Source of the DNA: Kordia sp.
Lineage (GTDB): Bacteria; Bacteroidota; Bacteroidia; Flavobacteriales; Flavobacteriaceae
NCBI RefSeq assembly: GCF_022447245.1
Contig: NZ_JAKVBC010000003.1
Coordinates: forward strand, 124,001 to 188,000
Direction of reading: 5' to 3'
Length of the DNA stretch: 64,000 nucleotides
The position numbers and the translations under genes were made by a program. Of this stretch, positions 45,424 to 55,000 are shown piece after piece. The first letter of the stretch is position 1; every line of letters begins with the position of its first letter. The notes under the pieces were generated by a model. The model was not told the origin of the DNA, searched no databases, and saw nothing but the letters and a program-made list of their open reading frames with translations.

Positions 45424-46283
45424 ATGAAGAAGATCCTCTTATTGGCAGCGACAGCTTCCATTGTATTATCCTCATGTGTTTCTAAAAAAGAATTTGCTGA
45501 TTTAGAAGCTAGACACAAAGAGACGAAAGATTTATTAAATTCCGCAACTGTAAATTAAATGCTTGTTTAGAAGAAAAAGCCTCTGTTACTGCTAAAGCTG
45601 ATGCTTTGGAAGATCGTATTTCAGATTTGAAAAAAACCAATGAAGATTTAATTCAAAGCACTAAAGAAATCACTGTTTTAAGTACCAAAGGTGCAGAAAA
45701 TCTTGAAAAGTCATTAGAGAGCATGAAGGAGAAAGACTTGAAGATTACTCGTTTGCAAGATGCACTCAACAAAAAAGACAGTGTTACCTTAGCGGTAGTA
45801 TCTAGTTTGAAGAAAGCTGTAGGAATTGGTGATCCGGATATTGAAATCAACGTAGAAAAAGGAGTTGTATTTATTTCCATTGCTGATAAATTGTTATTCA
45901 AGAGCGGAAGTTATAACGTGACTACAAGAGCAAAAGAAGTACTAGGAAAAGTAGCAAAAGTAGTAAACAGCAAGCCTGATTTTGAATGTATGGTAGAAGG
46001 TCATACTGATAATGTACCGTACAAAAAAGGTGTGTTGATTGACAACTGGGATTTAAGTGTAAAACGTTCTACATCTATTATCCGTGTACTGCAAGAATTA
46101 GGTGTAAACCCCGGACAGTTAATCGCGGCAGGAAGAAGTCATTATGTCCCATTGGTAGAAAATGATACTGCTGAAAATAGAGCTACCAACAGACGTACAC
46201 GTATTGTGGTATTGCCAAAGATTGATCAGTTCTACGAAATGATAGAAAAAGAAATGAAAAACCTTTCTGCGGAAGAAAAATAA
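45424..46283 (+). pseudogene. OmpA-family peptidoglycan-associated lipoprotein, frameshifted
   Basis: ATG 45424: MKKILLLAATASIVLSSC (SPII signal), KKEFADLEARHKETKDLLNSATV, then stop TAA 45556-45558. One missing base in GTAAATTAAATGC (GTAAAATTAAATGC would restore the frame) shifts into the correct one: LNACLEEKASVTAKAD..., a coiled-coil (about 90 residues), then the OmpA C-terminal domain: VFISIADKLLFKSGSYNVTTRAKEVLGKVAKVV, CMVEGHTDNVPY, DNWDLSVKRSTSIIRVL, AAGRSHYVPL, NRRTRIVVLPK (peptidoglycan-binding Asp and Arg present). The full-length protein would be about 286 residues. The lesion sits in an A-run, so a sequencing or assembly error is possible; otherwise the gene is freshly inactivated. 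Promoter and terminator are intact. Confidence 0.75.
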
Positions 46284-46305
46284 TATAGTTTTAGGCAACT
46301 AATTT

Positions 46306-46341
46306 AAAAAAGGGTTCAACATGGTGTTGAACCCTTTTTTT
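46306..46341 (+). terminator. Strong rho-independent terminator
   Basis: Perfect 16-bp stem AAAAAAGGGTTCAACA / TGTTGAACCCTTTTTT with a 3-nt loop (TGG) and T-run to 46341. Confidence 0.93.
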
Positions 46342-46415
46342 CTTGGCTTCATTGATACATAGTAAACTTGGACTTACAACAAAAAACTAGACAAAAAGAT
46401 AAGATTAATAAGCTG

Positions 46416-46588
46416 CTAATTTTGTTGTTCCTTATTAAGTTCAAATTCCCATGTAAACACAAGCCCAAGATGTAAATGTCTTCTTTTTCTATTATATCAA
46501 ATTTTTAATTCAGCTTTAATTCCAATAGGTCAATAGTTCTGGTGAATTGCACTGAAAATATAACTAATAAGAATGTTGATAATTTCAT
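46416..46588 (-). pseudogene. Remnant of a small secreted protein
   Basis: Reverse strand: ATG 46588 gives a signal-peptide-like MKLSTFLLVIFSVQF, after which the frame degrades. Further on (46529-46416) another frame reads PIGIKAELKI, TGA, YNRKRRHLHLGLVFTWEFEL..., ending TAG. The hydrophobic N-terminus and the end of a beta-rich domain suggest an eroded secreted-protein gene. Directly downstream of the IS3 remnant. Confidence 0.4.
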
Positions 46589-46592
46589 CTTC

Positions 46593-47094
46593 TTACCAAC
46601 GTTTGAATAATCTTGATTGCATCCAGTCATAATAACAACTTATACTTACTCCTGCGACTTTACAAATCTTCTCTACCAGAAACTTGAATGTATGACATTT
46701 TATAAATTGGTATTTATCCTGTCGCTTAAGGAGAAGATACTGATCACCTTTTTAAGATGTCATTTCTAGTTGAAGCTCTTGTAATTGATTTTCGAAGTTT
46801 ACAGCCTCTTTTTCTTGATCTGTCAATTTTGGTTTTCCTTTTTCTCGGGACAGTATTCTCACCATGGTGTCATGCTGTGTCTGCATTTGATTTCTTGTAA
46901 ATGTAATTTCCAGCATAGTTGGTTCTTGTATTACTTTCATTATTGCTATCAAATACTGTTTTTTGCTGCTTTATTACTGCCGCATCGTATATATAAGAAA
47001 TGAAAACATCACTTTCAAAAAAGAAAAACAGCAATTAGCTACTTTACTTTTTACTGTTTTTTGATTATTCCCCCGAAATTAGGACAGTAGTTTA
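46593..47094 (-). mobile_element. IS3-family insertion sequence remnant (OrfA end + OrfB start)
   Basis: Minus strand, from about 47094: a terminal sequence ACTGTCCTAATTTCGGGGG (47087-47069) typical of IS3-family ends. Then an OrfA-like piece at 46940-46752 (MKVIQEPTMLEITFTRNQM..., LTDQEKEAVNFENQLQELQLEM), which resembles the 'GNGNPxLTxxEKExxxLxxxLxExExE' end of OrfA. After one stop comes OrfB-like KYQFIKCHTFKFLVEKICKV and AGVSISCYYDWMQSR, matching the 'FPVEKMCKVLxVSxSGYYxW' start of OrfB, ending in TAA 46595-46593. The catalytic DDE domain and the other end are missing, so it is immobile. Confidence 0.65.
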
Positions 47095-47108
47095 AGGAAT
47101 TATTTTAA

Positions 47109-47285
47109 AAGCAAAAACTACAAAACCTATTATTTCCAAGCAGATACTTGTGTACTAAACAAAATGATAGGTATCGAACCACAAGGGATAATAGTGTGTT
47201 AGGATTAACGAATATTTTATTAGTGATTTTTGACACAAAAAGGAAAATTAACAAAAGTAGGCTTGCCCCATTACCTCAGCGCTAA
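47109..47285 (+). pseudogene. Possible C-terminal remnant of a site-specific recombinase
   Basis: 58 open codons preceded immediately by a stop: KQKLQNLLFPSRYLCTKQND, RYRTTRDNSVLGLTNILLV, ...SRLAPLPQR, TAA. The pattern LQxLxFPxxxxxxKxNDxYRTTRxNSV resembles the C-terminal end of large serine recombinases/transposon resolvases of Bacteroidota. It abuts the IS3 end, consistent with a disrupted mobile gene. Short and weakly matching, hence low confidence. Confidence 0.3.
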
Positions 47286-47316
47286 GTAAGTCTTATCATC
47301 TAAAAATCTAAGAAGT

Positions 47317-48774
47317 CTACAAAGAAATACTCTGCGGATGCTGAATACGATTGTCTGGATCTAGTTGTTTTTTGATGGCTTTCAATTCTGGAAGGTATTT
47401 TCCATAATACGCCGTTTCATAATCTTTGAAATTAATATCCGGATAATTGCGATAATGCGCACGAATTCCTTGTTTATAGAAACGATCTTGCACTTCTTTA
47501 AACGCCACTAATCTACTCACTTCTTGCGATGGTTTATCCCAGTATGATTGTAATTCTGATAAATACGGATAGCTTCTATGCGGATATACCGAACGTTTCT
47601 CAGAAGCCGCGGAATTGATATTTCCACCAAGCGTATTCACTTGATAAATTAATCCTCTGGAAGAAATTACTTTGGAAATGACATCATCAATGCAACCTTC
47701 AATTTCAGCAAAATCTTTATACAATCCTGCACATGCGTTTTTAAAATAGATTGGATGTTGTACACCGTAAAATGTTTTTAAAGCTTTTGGTAACGGTCGT
47801 TTGCTTCCAATGGTGGCTTTATCTGAAACTTCTTTGAGTGCATTATACATATCCATCACACCTTTGTTATCGTTCGAATAATTGGTGATGAGAATTGTCA
47901 AGGTTTTTCCGTTTAATACAAAAGCGGAAAACGCCGTATTCGGAAGACTTCTTGTGTAACGGAACCAAGTTTCAAGTAAGTTTTTAGCTCTGGCAGTATC
48001 TAATTTATAGGCTTTGCAACGATAGGCTTGAAAGAAACTCGGTGCTTGATAGGTTCTAAACTTCATTTTAGTAACAATTCCAAAATTACCATTTCCACCA
48101 CCTTTACAGGCTTTTAATATCGCTGAATTGCCACTTTCGTGACGAATGTTTCCTTGTCCATCAACGATTGTAATCGCTTGTAAACTATCGCATGTTAAAC
48201 CATATTTACGGCTAAAAAAACCATAACCACCGCCAAGAGTTAGACCTGCAATTCCAACCGTAGCACAAGATCCTGATGGCAAAATACGTTGTTTTGGTAA
48301 CATTTCGTTATAAATTTCTTTTAAAATACAGCCTGTTTCTACCGACAAACTGTGATCTGGCCTCCACTCCATTTTTTTCATGGCAGAAACATCTACTACC
48401 AAACCGTCGTTGGTACTTGAAAATCCTTCAAAGCTATGTCCTCCACTTTTTACGACTACTTTTAGGTCTTTATAATTGGCAAATTCTACTGCATCTGCTA
48501 CACCTTGTGTTGTAAAGCATTGTGCTATATATGTTGGCGATTGTTGAAAACGTTTGTTGAATCGGTCAGCTAGATCTTGATATTCTGCATCTGCTTTTTG
48601 ATAGAGTTTTATATTTTCAGGAAGCAATTCCGGGATTTTTGGAGTTACTTTCTCTTCTTCTTTCGTTGCGGTAGAAGCATCCTTTTTAGGATCATCTGCA
48701 CAAGCAAAAACCGTATAACCGATTCCGCCCAAAACCACCAATTTTGCAAAGTCTCTTCTATTGTAATTTGCCAT
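47317..48774 (-). CDS. FAD-binding (berberine-bridge/PCMH-type) oxidoreductase, Tat lipoprotein
   Basis: 485 residues. N-terminus MANYNRRDFAKLVVLGGIGYTVFACADD contains an RRDF twin-arginine-type motif, a hydrophobic stretch and a possible lipobox (FACA), so export by Tat and lipidation are likely. FAD domain (FAD_binding_4): VVVKSGGHSFEGFSS, where the His is the usual covalent flavin site, and VGIAGLTLGGGYGFFSRKYGLTCDSLQA. C-terminal BBE motif: YRNYPDINFKDYETAYYGKYLPELKAIKKQLDPDNRIQHPQSI. Such enzymes oxidise sugars, alkaloids or polyphenols; substrate unknown. It overlaps the mltG stop by one nucleotide. Confidence 0.88.
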   Translation of the reverse strand: MANYNRRDFAKLVVLGGIGYTVFACADDPKKDASTATKEEEKVTPKIPELLPENIKLYQKADAEYQDLADRFNKRFQQSPTYIAQCFTTQGVADAVEFANYKDLKVVVKSGGHSFEGFSSTNDGLVVDVSAMKKMEWRPDHSLSVETGCILKEIYNEMLPKQRILPSGSCATVGIAGLTLGGGYGFFSRKYGLTCDSLQAITIVDGQGNIRHESGNSAILKACKGGGNGNFGIVTKMKFRTYQAPSFFQAYRCKAYKLDTARAKNLLETWFRYTRSLPNTAFSAFVLNGKTLTILITNYSNDNKGVMDMYNALKEVSDKATIGSKRPLPKALKTFYGVQHPIYFKNACAGLYKDFAEIEGCIDDVISKVISSRGLIYQVNTLGGNINSAASEKRSVYPHRSYPYLSELQSYWDKPSQEVSRLVAFKEVQDRFYKQGIRAHYRNYPDINFKDYETAYYGKYLPELKAIKKQLDPDNRIQHPQSISL

Positions 48775-49817
48775 TAGCGGAATATTTTACGTTCGTTTAA
48801 GGCTCTGTGGTATTTACGTGCATTGATTTCATGCTGACGATTCGTTTTCGCAAAGTTCGAATATCCTGAAAAGTCTTCTTTCGCACAGAAAAAGATATAA
48901 TCGTGCTTTTCATAATTCAACACAGCATCAATATATTGTACCGAAGGAATATAGATAGGCCCTGGCGGCAAACCTCTGTTTTTGTAAGTATTATATGGAG
49001 ATTCTAATTCTTTATGCTTGTTCAACTCTCTTTTGATGGTAAAATCGCCCAAAACCCACACCAACGTTGGGTCAGCATCCAATGGAATTCCTCTTCTCAA
49101 TCTGTTTACATATACTCCAGCAATTTTGGGAGCTTCGTCCATTTTAATCGTTTCACACACAACAATAGAAGCCAACGTAGAGACTTCGGTTTGTGACATC
49201 TTTAATGCTTTTGCTTTTGCTTTTCGTTCAGGTGTCCAAAAACGTTTGTATTCTTTAGCTAGTTTTGCAATTAAATCTTCCGCAGAAATATCCCAATATA
49301 CATTATACGTATTTGGAATAAACATGGTATTGATAGTTGTTGGTGTAAAACCGTATTTACTTGTAAATTTTTCGTCTAAAATGAGTTTTAATATATCATC
49401 CGCTGATAATTCTACAGTAGCCGCAATTTTTTCAGCTAATTCAACTTTCGTACGTGCGTTATTGAAGGTTACTTTTGCTTCCTTTTCAACATTTCCCTGA
49501 CGCAAATCTTCTACAATTTTACTGTAGGCTACATTTTTTGGGAATACATATTTTCCAGCTTCCAAGGTGCCTTCTTTCAGATTTCGGAGCACTGCATATT
49601 CTTGAAACTTTTCTGTATTTTCTATGATGCCTTTAGTTTTCAAGCCATCTAAAACTTCATCAAACGTTGCTCCTGTTGGTACATAAAATGCTGTTTCTTT
49701 TTGAATACTAGCTATTTTTTTTCCGTAGAAATACATAGAAGCTTTTGGATATACATAAATTCCAACTGCAATAACAGCAAGAAGCAGTATAAGTCCTATG
49801 AGTTTAAATTTCTTCAT
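48774..49817 (-). CDS. mltG: Endolytic murein transglycosylase
   Basis: 347 residues. Single N-terminal membrane anchor (LIGLILLLAVIAVGIYVYP, about 5-23), then a LysM-like N-domain (FYVPTGATFDEVLDGLKTKGIIEN). The YceG/MltG catalytic domain has the active-site Glu in VCETIKMDEAPKIAGVYVNRL, then GIPLDADPTLVWVLG and SPYNTYKNRGLPPGPIYIPS (conserved 'YNTY...GLPPGPI'). It cleaves nascent glycan strands to set their length. Followed by the Tat oxidoreductase with TAATG-type overlap and preceded by the Sua5/YciO gene, all on the minus strand. Confidence 0.93.
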   Translation of the reverse strand: MKKFKLIGLILLLAVIAVGIYVYPKASMYFYGKKIASIQKETAFYVPTGATFDEVLDGLKTKGIIENTEKFQEYAVLRNLKEGTLEAGKYVFPKNVAYSKIVEDLRQGNVEKEAKVTFNNARTKVELAEKIAATVELSADDILKLILDEKFTSKYGFTPTTINTMFIPNTYNVYWDISAEDLIAKLAKEYKRFWTPERKAKAKALKMSQTEVSTLASIVVCETIKMDEAPKIAGVYVNRLRRGIPLDADPTLVWVLGDFTIKRELNKHKELESPYNTYKNRGLPPGPIYIPSVQYIDAVLNYEKHDYIFFCAKEDFSGYSNFAKTNRQHEINARKYHRALNERKIFR

Positions 49818-49835
49818 AAATGTGTAAAATCTATT

Positions 49836-50459
49836 TTAAAGAATGATATCAATATCTCCTTTTCCTTCCCGAATAATTTCTGGTTCATACCCAGATAAAT
49901 CAATAATAGTAGAGGCTACATTATCTCCATAACCGCCATCAATTACAGCATCTACAAGATTGTCCCATTTTTCTAAAATCAATTCTGGATCAGTTGTATA
50001 CTCTATAATATCATCGTCATCACGAATAGAAGTAGATACAATAGGATTCCCCAATTCTTGTACCAAAGTGCGTATGATATTATTATCTGGCACACGAATT
50101 CCGACTGTTTTTTTCTTTTTAAATACTTTTGGAAGATTGTTGTTTCCCGCTAAAATAAATGTATACGGACCTGGTAATGCCTTTTTTAGAATTTTATACG
50201 TTGGTGTATCAATCTGACGAATATAATCGCTAATGTGGCTCAAATCATTACAGATAAAGGAGAACTTTGCCTTTTCTAGCTTTACTCCTTTTATTTTAGC
50301 TACACGTTCCAACGCACGGGTATTGGTAATGTCACAACCCAAACCATATACGGTATCCGTTGGATAAATTACTAAGCCGCCATTGCGAAGAATGTCTACG
50401 ACTTTTTTTATTTCCCTCGGATTCGGATTTTCGTTATATAGTTTGATAAATTCTGCCAT
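49836..50459 (-). CDS. L-threonylcarbamoyladenylate synthase-type protein (Sua5/YciO/YrdC)
   Basis: 207 residues from ATG 50459 (MAEFIKLY); an in-frame ATG at 50468 adds three residues (MYC) and has no advantage. Motifs: VDILRNGGLVIYPTDTVYGLGCDITN (KxR...SxTxYGL-type substrate site), FICNDLSHISDYI, KKALPGPYTFIL, VGIRVPDNN and PIVSTSIRDDDD. It is the YciO-like variety of the fold that makes threonylcarbamoyl-AMP for tRNA t6A, or a close paralogue. The gene is 18 bp upstream of mltG. Confidence 0.9.
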   Translation of the reverse strand: MAEFIKLYNENPNPREIKKVVDILRNGGLVIYPTDTVYGLGCDITNTRALERVAKIKGVKLEKAKFSFICNDLSHISDYIRQIDTPTYKILKKALPGPYTFILAGNNNLPKVFKKKKTVGIRVPDNNIIRTLVQELGNPIVSTSIRDDDDIIEYTTDPELILEKWDNLVDAVIDGGYGDNVASTIIDLSGYEPEIIREGKGDIDIIL

Positions 50460-50633
50460 ACAATACATAAAATTTAGTCTTACAAAAGTAATTGATTTTT
50501 GACAATAATACCTAGTACATTTTGAATCTCTATTTTTTCACCATAAAAAACTCTAAGTATGTTAATTAAGATAGAATCGTAAATGCTTTCCGTTTTATTT
50601 TTTTAACTTTTTTACAAACCAAAACTTTATATC

Positions 50634-50824
50634 ATGTTAAAAACAATTTTAAATCTTAAGGGTGTTTCTTTATTAGATAAGGAATAGCAAAAAAAGCACA
50701 TAGAGTAAGACTTCTAATTTCAAACGCATGTACTGAAAATACACAAGGATAGCCATGCGGTCTACCTCATTGTCCTAGGTTATGAGGACATTTTAACGGG
50801 CAACCATATTACTGGCCATATTAA
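50634..50824 (+). pseudogene. Decayed double-glycine-leader precursor peptide gene
   Basis: ATG 50634 reads MLKTILNLKGVSLLDKE, then TAG (50685-50687). This matches the leader of the intact precursors at 63199 and 63613 (KNILNIKGVSxISKxxQSQINGG). Further on, another frame reads NACTENTQG, stop, PCGLPHCPRL, stop, GHFNGQPYYWPY, stop (50822-50824). This resembles a Cys-rich core (CxxxxC). At least one nonsense change and a frameshift separate leader and core. A terminator (50831-50875) follows at the right distance. Relic of a third member of this peptide class. Confidence 0.5.
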
Positions 50825-50830
50825 AATTAT

Positions 50831-50875
50831 AAAACCGCTGGTTGTCATATCTACGTAACACCAGCAGTTTTTTTG
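50831..50875 (+). terminator. Terminator after the decayed precursor gene
   Basis: AAAACCGCTGGTT (50831-50843) pairs with AACACCAGCAGTTTT (about 50857-50871) with small mismatches; T-run to about 50874. Confidence 0.65.
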
Positions 50876-51003
50876 CTTAAATAATATTACATAAACTGTT
50901 GATTTTAAATCACTCACCTAGCTTTAATTTTAAGTCAAAATTAAGATTTGTGTATACTTTTTTTTAAGATATTGCGTTATGCTATTGCATTAAAATTTGG
51001 TTC

Positions 51004-51876
51004 ATGAAAAAGTCGCTCTACATTGGTATTTTAAGTCTGTTTATTTTATTGAGTTATTCGTGTAATTCTGAGGATTCAGAGTTGAATATAACTCCTTCTC
51101 CAAATGATCCTTCTACAATTGTAGCCGTTACTTCACTTGATGTTTCGTATGGTTCTGATGAAGACCAGAAGTATGATTTATATTTACCACAAAATAGGAC
51201 ATTAAATACCAAAGTGATTGTTTTAGTGCATGGTGGTTCTTGGGTTGCCGGTGATAAGTCAGATATGAATGATTATGTAGAGTTAATTCAGGCAAACTTA
51301 CCTCAATATGCTATTGTGAACATTAATTATCGCTTGGCAGATCAAAACAATCCGCCGTTTCCAATGCAATTAGACGACATTACAAGTATTATCAATGATT
51401 TGAAAGTCCGAAATGAAGAATATATTATTTCTAAAGATTATGCCTTTATAGGCACAAGTGCTGGAGGACATTTATCACTTTTATGGAGTTATGCGTATGA
51501 CACGCAAGGCGATGTAAATATGGTCGCTAGTATTGTAGGACCAACAAATTTATCGGATGATGCATATCTAAATAGTACCAATCCTGCTGTACAAGCAGCA
51601 TTTGCAATATTTGGTAATGAATTATCAACACAGTTTTTAGAAACCTACAGTCCTCTTCACAGAGTAACGAATACAGCACCTCCGACAGTTTTATTCTATG
51701 GCGGACAAGACCCTTTGATCCCAAATTCGCAAGGAAGTAGTTTGAGCGATCGTTTAACGCAACTTGGTGTATCGCATGAATTTACTTTTTATCCTGAAGA
51801 AGGTCACGGTTGGGACGGACAAAACGCAATTGATACTTGGAATAAGCTTTCTACTTTTGTGGAAGAGCATCATTGA
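51004..51876 (+). CDS. Lipoprotein esterase (BD-FAE/alpha-beta hydrolase)
   Basis: 290 residues. MKKSLYIGILSLFILLSYSC: SPII signal with Cys20. Oxyanion motif HGGSWVAGD (His76) and nucleophile GTSAGG (Ser152). Asp/His candidates are in FYGGQDPLIPNSQ and PEEGHGWDGQN. Compact BD-FAE/feruloyl-esterase-like fold. Probably hydrolyses acyl esters of exported substrates. It stands alone and resembles the lipoprotein esterase at 10637 in type, but the two are not close paralogues by eye. Confidence 0.87.
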   Translation: MKKSLYIGILSLFILLSYSCNSEDSELNITPSPNDPSTIVAVTSLDVSYGSDEDQKYDLYLPQNRTLNTKVIVLVHGGSWVAGDKSDMNDYVELIQANLPQYAIVNINYRLADQNNPPFPMQLDDITSIINDLKVRNEEYIISKDYAFIGTSAGGHLSLLWSYAYDTQGDVNMVASIVGPTNLSDDAYLNSTNPAVQAAFAIFGNELSTQFLETYSPLHRVTNTAPPTVLFYGGQDPLIPNSQGSSLSDRLTQLGVSHEFTFYPEEGHGWDGQNAIDTWNKLSTFVEEHH

Positions 51877-52044
51877 TTTGGGTGTTTGGTATGATATCCA
51901 ATTTTACATTTGTACTACTTCTATTTTATCTTATAAATCTGTAAGCATGTAATTATTATATACTATGGAATTCTTAAAGTTTTCTTAAAGTGGTATGAAA
52001 GTTGATTGTGTAGACTCCAAACTTTAGTCTCAAAAACCGATTTT

Positions 52045-55000
52045 ATGAAAACAATTATCTCATTTGTGTGGATACTGTTAGTTGCCGCAATCAGTACCGC
52101 ACAAAATGCGCCAATATTAAAAGTTGGCAACTCACAAATAGGTCTCAATTCCTTAGACATTTCCGTAGAAATTGTAGGCAATAAAGCCATTACAACCTTT
52201 GATATGTTGTATTACAACCCAAAAAATCAAGTGTTGGAAGGTGAATTGTCATTTCCACTTGGAGAAAATTTTAATATATCTCGCTTTGCGCTAGATGTAA
52301 ATGGTAAACTCCGAGAAGCTGTCGTCGTTGATAAAGAACTTGGAAGAATTGCTTTTGAAGAAGTAGTACGTAGAAGAGTTGATCCTGCATTGCTTGAAAA
52401 AGGCACAGGAAACAATTATAAAGCACGTATCTACCCGATTCCTGCCAGAGGTTACAAACGCGTTGTACTCGCGTATGAACAAAAATTATTATATAAAAAA
52501 AGTGGTTATTATTTTGATTTGCCACTGAATTTTAAAAACCAGCTTAAGAAGTTTTCTTTAGACATTACTGTTTTTGAACAGGATGATGCACCTGTTATTG
52601 AAAAAGGAAAAGTCTCTGGATTGAATTTTAAAAATTGGAAACGAAATTACCGAACACAACTTGAAAAGTATAAATATGTCCCAAATAATAGTCTACTGAT
52701 TAAGATTCCAACACAAGTGAATACAAAAAAATTGGTAGTTTCTGACGATTATTTTTACTCACACTTGATTTTAAATCCACAGAAAAGATTACGAAAAAAA
52801 GCAAAAAACATCACATTACTTTGGGATGCTTCGCTTTCTATGAAAGATCGTGATATTGCGAAAGAAATTGAATTATTGGACAGCTATTTTTCATACGTAA
52901 AAAACATCAATGTACACTTTAAATCATTTAGTAATAAATTGATTACAGAGAAAAGGTTTACCATTAAAAACAGGGATTGGAATGCATTGCGAAACGAACT
53001 CAAAAATACGACATACGATGGTGGAACAATGTATGATATGCTCAATACAAAAACAGAAAATGACGATTTAGTATTGTTGTTTTCTGATGGAATTCAATCC
53101 TTGAGCAATGCTAAATATTATGCAGAAACACCTTTGATTGTTGTGAATAGCAATAAAAAGTCAAATCATCCAGCATTGAAACAAATGGCGGAATCTTCAA
53201 AAGGTGTATATATTAATTTGACTGTAAAATCTGCCCAAGAAGCTTTTGATCATTTAAAGCATCAACAGTATCAATTTTTAGGATATAAATCGTATGTAAA
53301 AAATATTGACATTTACCCTAGAGCTTCTGTAAATATTGACAATACATTTTCTATCACTGGGAAAAATTTAAATAATTATGAAGATGTCGTTTTGTATTTC
53401 GGATACGATTCTGAAATTACAGAAAGCATTACGCTCAATTTAAAAGAAGCACAAAAAGCGGCTACGAATGTTCCTCGTATGTGGGCACAAAAACGATTGG
53501 CGTTTCTTCAACAAAATTCTAAAGCAAATAAAAAAGAGATTATACAACTTGCTACAAAATATAGTTTGGTAACCGATTATACATCGCTTATTGTCTTAGA
53601 AAATGTAAGTGATTATGTGCGTTATAAAATTGAACCGCCAGCAGAACTGCTAGAAGAATACAATCGATTATTGGCAGAGATGGAACGCGATAAAGGTAAA
53701 AAAGAAATATTTATTGATGTAAGGCAAGAGCAAACGGATGAAGAAGAAATGGTGATTACTGAGCAAGTTATGGAAACGAGCAATATTCGAAGTGTTAGAG
53801 GCAATGAACTTTCGAATACACCAATGCAGATCAGAGATGACATAAGTAACGAATCTGAAATCATGCCTGTAGAAGATGTAGAAGTTGTTGAGGAAATAGA
53901 AATCGAAGAAGCTGAAGACGCTGAAGAAGAAATTGACGAAATTCCGTTTAACATTATTGAAGAAGCACCTGTATTTCCAGGTTGTGAAAGCCTCCAAAGA
54001 ACTTCCGAACGTAAAAAATGCATGTCACAAAAAATACAAGAACTTGTTTCAGAAAATTTTAATGTCAGTATTGCCAACCAATTAGGTTTGTCTGAAGGAA
54101 GACAACGCGCCTATGCATTGTTTACGGTGAATCAAGATGGAATCGTTGAAGATATCAGAGTAAGAGCACCTCATGAACGTATTGAAGAAGAAGTGCGTCG
54201 TGTGATAGGTTTGTTTCCTAGAATGCTTCCAGGCAGACAACGAGGAAGAAATGTAAATGTTCGATATACATTACCTATCGTTTTTAGAGTTGGCGCTAAT
54301 GGAAATGCTGTTCAAAATACAACTAATACCACTGTAACAACTCCAATAGTTACTGAAACACGCCCAAAAACTCCAGTAATTCCATACCAATATAAAGGAA
54401 CATTACAAGTAGCTGATCTTCGTTCAAAAGCACCATATATTGTAGAATTACGCCAATTTAAAACAGTTGCAGAAGCTTATGATTTTTACTTGTTACAGCG
54501 TGCTCAGTATGAAGGCACACCAGCATATTATGTAGATGTTTCCAACTTTTTTAAAGATGAATTAAAAGCTGTAAAAGTATCGAATCAAATTTTATCTAAT
54601 ATAGCTGAAACTGATTTTGATAATTATGAATTGTTAAAAGTGTATGGGTATCAATTACAAGCTACAAATCAGCATAAACTGGCGTTGTTCATTTTTAAAC
54701 GCGTGTTGGAATTGCGAACAGAAGATGTACAATCGTATCGTGACTTAGCGCTGGCGTATGAAAATGTAGGTGATTGTCAAGAAGCATTCAATATTTTGAA
54801 TGATATTCTTTCTGGAAAGATTTACGAACAAACGCATAGACGCAATTTTGCAGGTTTGAATGGAGTGATTATGAATGAAATGAACTATTTACTAGAAAAG
54901 TATAAAGGCTATATTGACACGAGTAAACAAAGTTCTATCGTGTTTGAACCTGAAACCTTTGATGTGCGTATTGTGGTCGATTGGAATCATAATGATACCG

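Noticed and set aside
53622-54077. Minus-strand ORF of 151 codons, Ser-rich, inside the VIT/VWA gene
   Set aside because: Ser-rich because it is antisense to the Glu/Asp-rich linker; no independent evidence.
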